Part shown: one piece after another, positions 42,913 through 51,884 of the stretch
Position numbering within the stretch: position 1 is the first letter of the stretch
How the letters are laid out: the number at the start of each line of letters is the position of its first letter
Assembly (NCBI GenBank): GCA_963575745.1
Contig: CAUYUJ010020692.1
Span: forward strand, 1 to 64,000
Reading direction: 5' to 3'
Length of the DNA: 64,000 nt
Source of the DNA: Prorocentrum cordatum
Taxonomy: Eukaryota > Sar > Dinophyceae > Prorocentrales > Prorocentraceae
Notes under the pieces: model-generated
Told to the model about the DNA's origin: nothing
Databases searched by the model: none
The model's input: the letters and a program-made list of their open reading frames with translations, nothing else
Program-made: the position numbers and the translations under genes

Positions 42913-43461
42913 AGTTCGGCGCCCAGGGTCGGTCTCCCGAAGGCCGTCCGTGTATTGCACGCGCCCAGCCAACGAACTACCACCCGGAAAGCAACAACAG
43001 CTGCGCAGGAAGGGCATAGGGGGTGACCACGTCGCCTGTGAGACTCGCGGCCCAGCGGTTCCGACACGGTGCGTTGGGAGCCAACGGCGTCCCAGTCGGA
43101 ACAGCTGGCACGGCATACTGAGGAGCACAAGCTCCCCAGCCCTGGGTGGGCACAAGGCCCCTTGGGACTTACGTGGCACAAGCCACCGCCTCCCGAGGAA
43201 ATGCCGATCCCTGAGGGTCAGATCACAATGAAATGACCGCACAGGCGCCGCTACCCGCCTTCACCAGCAGGGCCAGGCTGAGACTGGGGCCGTGCTACAC
43301 CCAACGACGGGAGACCCGTCGATACAGGTTTCGCAACGTCCACCCGAAGCCCCAGAGCCCGCTGTTCCAGAAAAATCGGCCGGTTGCAGCCCGCCCAACC
43401 TGCGGAATAAGTGCCGTGTACAGCATGCTCCGAGGGTGCTCGGCACTGACACCATGAGAAC
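42913..43461. other. No gene recognised
   Basis: GC-rich unique sequence with overlapping short frames. It ends at the assembly gap. Confidence 0.45.
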
Positions 43462-43561
43462 NNNNNNNNNNNNNNNNNNNNNNNNNNNNNNNNNNNNNNN
43501 NNNNNNNNNNNNNNNNNNNNNNNNNNNNNNNNNNNNNNNNNNNNNNNNNNNNNNNNNNNNN
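43462..43561. other. Assembly gap (100 N)
   Basis: Exactly 100 N, a conventional placeholder length, placed in a GGA/GAC microsatellite that probably broke the assembly. The true length is unknown. Confidence 0.99.
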
Positions 43562-43590
43562 GGAGGAGGAGGAGGAGGGCGAGGACGAGG

Positions 43591-43620
<30 letters not shown>
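43562..43620. repeat. (GGA)n/(GAC)n array at gap edge
   Basis: GGA then GAGGAC units directly right of the gap. Confidence 0.93.
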
Positions 43621-43622
<2 letters not shown>

Positions 43623-43686
43623 TGGGCTCCTCGATCCTCAGTCCCCGCCCGCGGCCGGCCACGTCGCTGCCCGCACAGCCTGGCAG

Positions 43687-43805
43687 GTGCAGCGGCCTGG
43701 CCTCGGAGGGTGCCTGGCCGTGCTCGCCGTGGGCCTTCTCGCGTCGGTGGCGTGCGCCGCGTCCGTCTTCCCGGCCGCGGCACGGTCCAGGCGTCCTCCC
43801 CAGAC
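43687..43805 (+). other. Short hydrophobic coding-like segment
   Basis: A frame with no ATG encodes GGCLAVLAVGLLASVACAAS, which looks like a signal peptide or membrane helix. It is cut by the MITE at 43806. Possibly an exon fragment, but unsupported. Confidence 0.2.
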
Positions 43806-43966
43806 TCGGGCCGAACGAAAGGGGGGGACAGGGAAAGGGGGGGTTACGAAATCTGCATTCCTCGATACATGGGCGCCTCCCGGCGCCGGGAGGCGCCAGG
43901 AAAATCAGCTACGTGAGCTGATTCTCAAACCCCCCCTTTGCTATCCCCCCCTTTCGCCCGGCCCAA
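43806..43966. mobile_element. MITE-like inverted-repeat element, copy 2
   Basis: 161 bases, same family as 40642-40836. It starts TCGGGCCGAACGAAAG and ends CTTTCGCCCGGCCCAA. The identical 5-base sequence CAGAC flanks both ends (43801-43805 and 43967-43971), as expected for a target-site duplication. The centre holds a perfect 26-base palindrome (about 43870-43895, built on GGCGCC...GGCGCC) and AATCAGCT ACGTG AGCTGATT. Confidence 0.85.
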
Positions 43967-43987
43967 CAGACCCCCTCGGGCAAGGTA

Positions 43988-44135
43988 CAGCCAAGACGCT
44001 GAAATGAGGAAGAATTTGGATTCTGAAGGGGCTCGATGTTCCCTAGGTTCCTCCTTTGCTGTTCCTCCTTTGCCCTCCTCGGGCACGGAGGCGCTTTCAG
44101 GGCCAAAAAGGGGCTCCGTTCCTTGTATAGCGTTG
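43988..44135. repeat. Dispersed repeat R3, copy 2
   Basis: Diverged copy of 23768-23925, same order of landmarks. It begins about 20 bases right of MITE copy 2. Confidence 0.65.
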
Positions 44136-44162
44136 CTTCTTTCAGCGGCCCGACTGTCTTTT

Positions 44163-44450
44163 CGGCCTGGGGAGGCCCTCGCCGGGCCTCGGGACCGTCA
44201 AGAAACGGCTCGGGATGAGAGACCAGTCCTGGGGAATGGGTCGGGACCTTTGAGGATCGAGGCTATGAAACAATCATGAGGTCGGAGGGCTGGGTTGGCC
44301 TCCGCCTTCCTGGAGAGCCGACGTTCCAACAACATCGGAGCGGGCGGGTTGGGGCCGTCTTCGGCCTCTGGGGGCCCTCGCCAGGCCTCGGAAGCGTCAA
44401 AAGAGGACTTGGGACGAAACACCAGCCCTGGGGAAACGGTCCGGACCTCT
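44163..44450. repeat. Diverged ~200-bp direct repeat
   Basis: TTCGGCCT, GGCCCTCGCC, GGCCTCGG and CGTCAA occur in the same order at about 44163-44240 and 44358-44440. A third related piece (CCGGGCCCACGGGACCGTCC, TCGGGATGA) is at 53125-53165. Confidence 0.55.
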
Positions 44451-44687
44451 GGGGCCTACGCATCAGAAAAGCTGGAGCAGCCGGATGTTTGGGATTGTCT
44501 GCGCCTCCTCCTCCTCCTTCTCCTCCTCTTCCTCCTCCCCCTCCGCTCCTCCTCCTCTTCATCCGTCAGGTTGTCTAGTCCCCCGCCTTTGTGACGATCT
44601 GCTTGTGACTGCTCTGAGGTCCAAACGGTCGACAGTCGAGGTCGATTGGTCGATTGGTAGGTCGACCCTGCCAAATCAAGGGTACCA

Positions 44688-45367
44688 TTGTGTCCTGCGT
44701 CTTTCCTGTGCTTGATGCCTGCCACATTTCTATGGCAGTGTGGTCCTCGGAAGGGTCTTGTGTCCTCTCGCGTGTCCTCTCCAACCAACCTCGACTGCAC
44801 TGCGTTCGAGAAGGGATGTATCAGGTCGCTAGCTTGCAACGCCCTCTGGACTCAGGCTCACGCCGCAGCTAAGGGATATCAGGTTGACGGGTTATGCGCT
44901 CTCTGCTGTCGGAAGAGGGACTCGGTCTTTCACAGCATCTGGGAGCTTTCGGCCTGAGACAATTCTGGGTGTGAATATGTGGATGTCTCGTTGATCCCGC
45001 CATCTTGCGAGGCCTTCCTGTCGGGCTCGCAGGACCTCGTACTAGAGACTTCGTTCCTGGACCGATCAAGCAGAGTGGTCCGAGATGCAGATTTGCTGTT
45101 CGCGGGCCCAGAGGACCTCTGTTCTTCAAGACACGCTTTCCTCCATGACAATTTTTGTTCAGGTCGGTTGCTAGGGCATTGTCTCGCACAGGCTGGGCCC
45201 TCGTCAGGATCTCCAACTGCGACTCTCTTCGAGGGTGGTGTTGCGGAACAGTTTGGTCCCACCTCCCTCGGTCGCCGCAGGCTGGGGAGTGTTGCTGCGT
45301 GGCCGCGGCCGGGATCAATCTAGGCGATGAAGCTGTTTTATTCTGGAGGTTGCAAAGGGTGTGGTGA
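44688..45367 (+). pseudogene. Second LINE remnant: RT C-terminus plus RNase H-like part
   Basis: 44688-44957 encodes a piece ending ALWTQAHAAAKGYQVDG, LCALCCRKRDSVFHSIWEL, the CxxC...H...(C) motif that follows RT in dinoflagellate-type LINEs. A stop then intervenes. In another frame near 45160-45310, RTGWALVRIS, GWCCGTVWSHLPRSPQAGE and CCCVAAA resemble the first part of a LINE RNase H domain. No 5' RT motifs are present, so this is a 5'-truncated, mutated copy. Confidence 0.5.
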
Positions 45368-45539
45368 AAATGGGTGCGGTGCCAATGCTGAAAATGGCGA
45401 TGTTATCTACGATAACCGCACGTGCGTTGCATCCCCATTTCAACAACGTTGGCTCGACGCGGACCGTCTTCCCCATACGACCGCAGGGTTATGTGAACGG
45501 CACCTCTACACCTGTTCCCGGACGCCCGATCACCAAGCA

Positions 45540-45735
45540 CGAAATTTCGGAAATTCCGAATCGCGGAAAGCGCCATTCCGGAATTTCCGAATCGCCCAAA
45601 ACGTAGTTCCAGAAATTCCAGAATTTAGGAATAGTTTCTTTCAGAGCAAACCATAATTCCAGAAATTCCGAAAGGACGTTCCGGAAATTTCAGAATCACA
45701 AAAGTGAATTCCGTGAATTCCGGAATCTCCAGAAT
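45540..45735. repeat. AATTCCGGAATTTCC degenerate palindromic repeat
   Basis: About a dozen copies of variants of GGAATTTCCGGAA, spaced 11-20 bases apart. Many are self-complementary (TTCCGGAA, GAATTC). Confidence 0.8.
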
Positions 45736-45831
45736 CGCGTGCCCCGCGATACGGCGTCATGTATTGGGTTTTTCCAAACCATCCTGTGTTGTCGGGTCTT
45801 CGTTTTGAAGAGACGGTGCCCCGCGTCCCTC

Positions 45832-45905
45832 CTTCCTTCCGTCCTTCCTTCCTTCCTTCCTTCCCTCCTCCCCCTCCTCCCCCTCCTCCCTCCTCCCCCT
45901 CCTTG
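45832..45905. repeat. (CCTT)n then (CCCTCCT)n tract
   Basis: CCTT units followed by CCCCTCCT units, pyrimidine only. Confidence 0.9.
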
Positions 45906-45920
45906 CCTCTGCTCCCGGCA

Positions 45921-47650
45921 CACCTTTCACACGTTTCGTAGCCCCATAGGGAGCTCCACCGAAGGTCCCAGTGAGAGGGGCGCATGCGGTTCCCACACCC
46001 AGGGCAGCGTTTCGTGGCCCCATAGGGAGCTCCACCGAAGGTCCCAGTGAGGGGGGGCGCATGCGGTTCCCACACCCAGGGCAGCGTTTCGTGGCCCCAT
46101 AGGGAGCTCCACCGAAGGTCCCAGTGAGGGGGGTCGCATGCGGTTCCCACACCCAGGGCACTTTTCGTGGCCCCATAGGGAGCCCCACCGAAGGTCCCAG
46201 TGAGGGTGGGCGCATGCGGTTCCCACACCCAGGGCAGCGTTTCGTGGCCCCATGGGGAGCTCCACCGAAGGTCCCAGTGGGGGTGGGCGTATGCGGTTCC
46301 CCCACCCAGGGCAGCGTTTCTTGACACCGAAGGCCCCAGTGGGGGTCGGCGCATGCGGTTCCCCCACCCAGGGCGGCGTTTCGTGGTCCCATAGGGAGCT
46401 CTACCGAAGGCCCCAGTGGGGGGTGGGCGCATGCGGTTCCCACACCCAGGGCAGCGTTTCGTGGCCCCTTAGGGAGCTCCACCGAAGGTCTCAGTGGCTG
46501 CTCTCGCATGCGGTTCCCCCGCCCAGGGCACTTTCCGTGGCCCCATAGGGAGCTCTACCGAAGGCCCCAGTGGGGGTGTTCGCATGCGGTTCCCCCGCCC
46601 ATGGCAACGTCTCGTGGCCCTATAGGGAGCTCCATCCCATTGGGGCTGCTCTCGCATGGGGTTGCCCCTCCCAGGGCAGCGCTTCGTGGCCCCATAGGGA
46701 GCTCCACCGAAGGCCCCAGTGGCTGCTCTCGCATGCGGTTCCCCCGCCCAGGGCAGCATTTCGTGGCCCATGGGGAGCTCTACCGAAGGCCCCAGTGGGG
46801 GTGTTCGCATGCGGTTCCCCCACCCAGGGCAACGTCTCGTGGCCATATAGGGAGCTCCATCCAAGGCCCCATTGGGGCTGCTCTCGCATGGGGTTGCCCC
46901 TCCCAGGGCAGCGCTTCGTGGCCCCATAGGGAGCTCCACCGAAGGCCCCAGTGGCTGCTCTCGCATGCGGTTCCCCCGCCCAGGGCAGCATTTCGTGGCC
47001 CATGGGGAGCTCTACCGAAGGCCCCAGTGGGGGTGTTCGCATGCGGTTCCCCCACCCAGGGCAACGCTTCGTGGCCCCATAGGGAGTTCCACCGAAGGCC
47101 CCAGTGGCGCAGTTCGCACGCGGTTCCCCCACCCAGGGCATCGCTTCGTGGCCCCATAGGGAGCTCCACCGAAGGCCCCAGTGGCTGCTCTCGCATGCGG
47201 TTCCCACACCCAGGGCAGCGTTTCGTGGCCCCACAGGGAGCTCCACCGAAGGCCCCAGTGGCGCAGTTCGCATGCGGTTACCGTGCCCAGGGCAGCGTTT
47301 CGTGGCCCCATAGTGAGTTCCACCGAAGGCCCCAGTGGCGCAGTTCGCATGCGGTTCCCCCACCCAGGGCAGCGCTTCGCGGCCCCAATGGGGAACTCCA
47401 CCGAAGGCCCCAGTGGCGCAGTTCTAATGCGGTCCCCCCACCCAGGGCAGCGTTTCGTGGCCCTTTAGGGAGCTCCACCGAAGGCCCCAGTGGCTGCTCT
47501 CGCATGCGGTTCCCCCGCCGAGGGCAGCGTTTCGTGGCCCCATAGGGAGCTCCACCGAAGGCTCGCCCCAGTGGCGCAGTTCGCATGCGTCCCCCCCACC
47601 CAAGGCAGCGCTTCGTGGCCCCATAGGGAACCCCACCGAAAGCGGCACCC
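45921..47650. repeat. 77-bp satellite array
   Basis: About 22 tandem units. TTCGTGGCCC starts at 46011, 46088, 46164 and 46241, giving a period of 76-77 bases. Unit landmarks are CATAGGGAGCTCCACCGAAG, CCCCAGTG, CGCATGCGGTTCCC and CCCAGGGCAGCG. Sub-types differ in the part after CCCAGTG (GGGGTG, GCTGCTCTC, GCGCAGTTC), and these blocks are locally grouped. 77 is not divisible by three, so all frames cycle. The long frames here are not genes. Confidence 0.96.
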
Positions 47651-47700
47651 ACAACGCGTTACGAACAATTGCTTATGGTTGGGTCCTTCGCCGGGATAAT

Positions 47701-47985
47701 TTTTGTCACCGTTCACATTGGACGGCGGTCGCTTGGGGAATTGGAATTATTATATCGACTTTGTTTGGGGCGGGCGAAGCGAAATCAGCGTTGTTAAAAT
47801 CGGGGTACATCGCGCTTGCGGCTATCGTAGGTAACATCGCTATTTTCAGCATTGGCACCGCACCCCTTTATACTACACACGTTTCCGACCTCCAAATTTT
47901 CAGGGCTGGACCTAAACGCTGTTTTGCTGGATTTCGGCTATGTTTTGTTCCCAACCCTCCTTGGTTGGGTATTCTTTTTGAATAG
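47701..47985 (+). CDS. Hydrophobic ORF, doubtful
   Basis: Frame ending in TAG at 47983-47985, without an upstream ATG. It encodes WTAVAWGIGIIISTLFGAGE and GYIALAAIVGNIAIFSIG, two possible membrane segments, in a stretch that is AT-richer than its neighbours. The last ~35 codons run into the repeat that also lies at 49055-49155. Could be a relic of a membrane-protein exon or a chance frame. Confidence 0.2.
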   Translation, partial: FCHRSHWTAVAWGIGIIISTLFGAGEAKSALLKSGYIALAAIVGNIAIFSIGTAPLYTTHVSDLQIFRAGPKRCFAGFRLCFVPNPPWLGILFE

Positions 47986-48058
47986 AGCAGTGTGGTCTCC
48001 ACTCCTTCCTTCCTCCTCCTCCCTCCCTCCCTGCCTCTTCCTGTCTTGCCTGCGGGGG
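47957..48058. repeat. Satellite left-flank repeat, copy 1
   Basis: Matches 49058-49156 closely (CCAACCCTCCTTGGTTGGGT, GAATAGAGCAGTGTGGTCTC, CTTGCCTGCGGGGG). It marks the left edge of each 102-bp array. Confidence 0.88.
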
Positions 48059-48836
48059 GGTGCGATCTGTGAAACTGTCGCCATTTTCGAGGCCTGCTGG
48101 GGGGCCCAGCAAAGTGAGGGCGACGCGCAGATTCAAACTAGACCTCGCCATCCCTGGGGGGTTGCGATCTGTGAAACTGCCGCCATTTTCGGGGCCTGCT
48201 GGGGGGGCCAGCACAGTGAGGGCGACGCGCAGATTCAAATTAGACCTCGCCATCCCTGGGGGGGCTGCGATCTGTGAAACTGCCGCCATTTTCGAGGCCT
48301 GCTGGGGGGCTCAGCACAGTGAGGGCGACGCGCAGATTAAAATTAGACCTCGCCATTCCTGGGCGGCTGCGATCTGTGAAACTGTCGCCATTTTTGAGGC
48401 CTGCTGGGGGGCCCAGCACAGTGAGGGCGACGCGCAGATTCAAATTAGACCTCGCCATCCCTGGGGGGCTGCGATCTGTGAAACTGTCGCCATTTTCGAA
48501 GCCTGCTGGGGGGCCCAGCACAGTGAGGGCCACGCGCGGGATTCAAACTAGACCTCGCCATCCCTGGCAGCACAGTGACGCCACGCGCGGACCCAAATTA
48601 GACCTCGCCATCCCTGGGGGGCTGCGATCTGTGAAAGCGTCGTCACTTTCGAGGCCTGCTGGGGGCCCAGCACAGTGACGCCACGCGCGGACCCAAATTA
48701 GACCTCGCCATCCCTGGGGGGATTCGATATGTGAAAGTGTCGCCACTTTCAAGGCCTGCTGGGGGGCCCAGCACAGTGACGCCACGCGCGGACCCAAATT
48801 AGACCTCGCCATCCCTGGGGGGCTGCGATCTGAGAT
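48059..48836. repeat. 102-bp satellite array, block 1
   Basis: About eight units. GCGATCTGTG starts at 48062, 48164, 48267, 48369 and 48471. Unit landmarks are GCGATCTGTGAAACTGTCGC, TTTTCGAGGCCTGCTGGGG, CCCAGCACAGTGA and AATTAGACCTCGCCATCC. 102 is divisible by three, so one frame stays open across many units on each strand. These frames are not genes. Confidence 0.96.
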
Positions 48837-49156
48837 CCCCGCTTTCGAAGTGGCTAGGGTTGCTCAAGGATTGTAACTAATTAGCTCTATCTAGTGCTTG
48901 TCCTGTAGCCAGTGTCCTGCGAGTCTCCCGAATTCCGTCTGCAGACATAGGTAACCCTCGCTCCGTCATTGCCCCCCTTATCTCCTTATAAGTGTCCTAA
49001 ACTATTTGCGCCCCGCGTTTGCGCAGGGGTTGGGCACGTCGCCAGGGTAAGTTTTCCCAACCCTCCTTGGTTGGGTATTCGTTTTGAATAGAGCAGTGTG
49101 GTCTCCACTCCTTCCTCCTCCTCCTCCCTCCCTGCCTCTTCCTGTCTTGCCTGCGG
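48837..49156. repeat. Spacer between satellite blocks
   Basis: About 200 bases (CGAAGTGGCTAGG, TGCGAGTCTCCCGAATTCCG, AACTATTTGCGCCCCGC, CGCCAGGGTAA) recur at 50511-50720 after block 2. The left-flank repeat (49058-49156) follows. Confidence 0.9.
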
Positions 49157-50510
49157 GGGGCTGCGATCTGTGAAACTGTCGCCACTTTCGAGGCCTGCTG
49201 GGGGGCCCAGCACAGTGAGGGCCACGCGCAGATTCAAATTAGACCTCGCCATCCCTGGGGGGCTGCGATCTGTGAAACTGTCGCCATTTCGAGGCCTGCT
49301 GGGGGGCCCAGCACAGTGAGGGCGACGCGCAGATTCAAATTAGACCTCGCCATCCCTGGGGGGCTGCGATCTGTGAAACTGTCGCCACTTTCGAGGCCTG
49401 CTGGGGGGCCAGCACAGTGAGGGCCACGCGCGGATTCAAATTAGACCTCGCCATCCCTGGGGGGCTGCGATCTGCGAAACTGTCGCCATTTTCGAGGCCT
49501 GCTGGGGGGCCCAGCACAGTGAGGGCCACGCGCGATTCAAATTAGACCTCGCCATCCCTGGGGGGCTGCGATCTGTGAAACTGTCGCCATTTTCGAGGCC
49601 TGCTGGGGGGCCCAGCACAGTGAGGGCGCCGCGGATTCAAATTAGACATCGCCATCCCTGGGGGGCTGCGATCTGTGAAACTGTCGCCATTTTCGAGGCC
49701 TGCTGGGGGGCCCAGCACAGTGAGGGCCACGGGCAGATTCAAATTAGACCTCGCCATCCCTGGGGGGCTGCGATCTGTGAAACTGTCGCCATTTTCGAGG
49801 CCTGCTGGGGGGCCCAGCACAGTGAGGGCCACGGGCAGATTCAAATGAGACCTCGCCATCCCTGGGGGGGTGCGATCTGTGAAACTGTCGCCATTTCGAG
49901 GCCTGCTGGGGGGCCCAGCACAGTGACGCCACGCGCAGATTAAAATTAGACCTCGCCATCCCTGGGGGGTGCGATCTGTGAAACGGTCGCCATTTCGAGG
50001 CCTGCTGGGGGGCCCAGCACAGTGAGGGCCACGGGCAGATTCAAATGAGACCTCGCCATCCCTGCGGGGGTGCGATCTGTGAAACTGTCGATTTTCGAGG
50101 CCTGCTGGGGGGCCCAGCACAGTGACGCCACGGGCGGATTCAAAATTAGACCTCGCCATCCCTGGGGGGCTGCGATCTGTGAAACGGTCGCCACTTTCGA
50201 GGCCTGCTGGGGGGCCCAGCACAGTGACGCCACGGGCGGATTCAAATAGACCTCGCCATCCCTGGGGGGCTGCGATCTGTGAAACTGCGCCACTTTCGAG
50301 GCCTGCTGGGGGGCCCAGCACAGTGACGCCACGGACAGATTCAAATGAGACCTCGCCATCCCTGGAGGCTGCGATCTGTGAAACTGTCGCCACTTTCGAG
50401 GCCTGCTGGGGGGCCCAGCACAGTGACGCCACGCGCGGACCCAAATTAGACCTCGCCATCCCTGCGGGGCTGCGATCTGTGAAACTGTCGCCACTTTCGA
50501 GGCCTGCTGT
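49157..50510. repeat. 102-bp satellite array, block 2
   Basis: About 13 units of the same repeat. Towards the right the units switch from GTGAGGGC to GTGACGCC and from TTTTCGAGG to CTTTCGAGG, and several lose one or two bases. Confidence 0.96.
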
Positions 50511-50720
50511 GATCCCCGTTTTCGAAGTGGCTAGGAGTGCTCAGGAATTGTAACTCATCAGCTTTGTCAAGCCCTTTTCCTGTAGCCCGTGTCCTGCGAG
50601 TCTCCCGAATTCCGTCTGCAGACATATGTAACCCTCGCTCCGTCATCGCCCCCTTATAAAGTATCCTAAACTATTTGCGCCCCGCTTTTGCGCAGGGGTT
50701 GGGTACGTCGCCAGGGTAAT
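50511..50720. repeat. Satellite right-flank repeat, copy 2
   Basis: Diverged copy of 48837-49050. Confidence 0.88.
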
Positions 50721-50974
50721 TGTTGTGGGAGGGCGGTGCAGAGCAAAACGAGCAGCAAACAACGCGAAAACCAACGTTTGGGTCCAGCCCTGCTGTTTTA
50801 TACTCGGACTGTGCCAGCGTTGTTTCGGATTGTTCCCGCGGTGCCGCTGACCGTGCTTCTGAGAAGCGGGCCTGTGCGGGCCAAGTCTGCCGCTGTTTCT
50901 TGGGAGCCTCGGGACATACCAGGCTTGTCGTCGAGGCCGCAGCTCACAAGAAGCTCGACGAGGTCGGGATCGAA

Positions 50975-51122
50975 GGATTGCAAAAAACCGAAGGATTGCA
51001 AAAAACCTTGGTCGAAGGATTGCAAAAAACCCAGGGTTTTTTGCAATCCTTGGTTTTTTGCAATCCGAAGGATTGCAATCCTAGGTTTTTTGCAGTCCTT
51101 GGTTTTTTTGCAATCCTTCGAC
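50975..51122. repeat. Inverted array of GAAGGATTGCAAAAAACC units
   Basis: Three direct copies of GAAGGATTGCAAAAAACC are followed by reverse-complement copies (GGTTTTTTGCAATCC). The centre is a near-perfect 33-base palindrome whose arms are GGATTGCAAAAAACCC and GGGTTTTTTGCAATCC around one A. The whole can fold into a long stem. Confidence 0.88.
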
Positions 51123-51299
51123 CAAAAATGCTTTTGCAGGCAAGGCAAAGTTTGCGGCAGCTCTCGCGGCGACGCCGGAGGCCAGGGTGCACCCCCAGCC
51201 TGAGCCCAGCGTGCAGGGCCGCATCGGCTTACGGATCAGCACCAGCAAGCGTGTGCTGAAGGGTGGCCTCGGAGCTCCTCCCGCTTTTCGGGCGAAGAG

Positions 51300-51442
51300 A
51301 ACTATGCACATGCACCGATCCTGGCAAGGCCCATCCTTGACCCAGGATCGGTGCATATGCCTTCCTGGCCAAGGTAGGAGGGCGTATGCACCGATCTTGG
51401 GCTCAGGATGGGCCTGGCCAGAATCGGTGCATGTGCATAGTT
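51300..51442. repeat. Long hairpin with 62-base arms
   Basis: Left arm 51300-51361 and right arm 51381-51442 are reverse complements at 55 of 62 positions, with a 19-base loop. Each arm is itself a smaller hairpin (TGCACCGATCCTGG...CCAGGATCGGTGCA). It could be a foldback element or the template of a hairpin RNA. No transcription signal can be shown. Confidence 0.88.
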
Positions 51443-51699
51443 TTCTTTCCTCTAGCTTTGGCCCCAGCGTGGCCTCTCACAGGTCGAACGTGCCGAGCTC
51501 CCCGCCGAAGGCCAGGTCTCTGTCGGAGGCTCACGACGGGGCCTGGGTGGGGTCTCGGTGGCAATGCTCTCCTGTTCGCGAGGGAAGCGGGGCGAACGTC
51601 GTCCCCCCCCGGGCCGCTGCTCCAAGCCCCCTCTAGAGGCCGAGTTGCTCGCTCGAGCGGAACACCGCTGTGCGATGCGCCGCGGCTCCCGCCGGTCCA
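51443..51699. other. No gene recognised
   Basis: GC-rich unique sequence with overlapping frames and no domain. Confidence 0.4.
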
Positions 51700-51880
51700 C
51701 GAGCCAGGCTGTCGTCGTCGTCGTCGTCGTTCTTGTCGTCATCGTCATCAGTCGTCGTCGTCATCCGTCGTCGTCGCCGTCGTGTTCGTATTCGGCGTCG
51801 TGTTCGTATTCAGCGTCGTCGTCGTCGTCGTCGTCGTCGGTCGTCGTCTTTCGTCGTCGTCGCGTCGGTGGCGCTTGCTG
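51700..51880. repeat. (GTC)n / CGTATTC microsatellite
   Basis: CGTCGT units with CATCGTCATC and GTGTTCGTATTC interruptions. Confidence 0.9.
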
Positions 51881-51884
51881 CGGC

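Noticed and set aside
45641-47545. Zinc-finger-like repeating protein across the 77-bp array
   Set aside because: The regular Cys and His positions come from the satellite unit, and the frame rotates because 77 is not divisible by three.
45921-47650. CRISPR array
   Set aside because: Units are contiguous near-identical satellite copies without unique spacers, in a eukaryotic-type genome.
49542-50494. Minus- and plus-strand frames of 180-305 codons over the satellite
   Set aside because: The 102-base period is a multiple of three, so frames stay open automatically. No non-repeat sequence and no domain.
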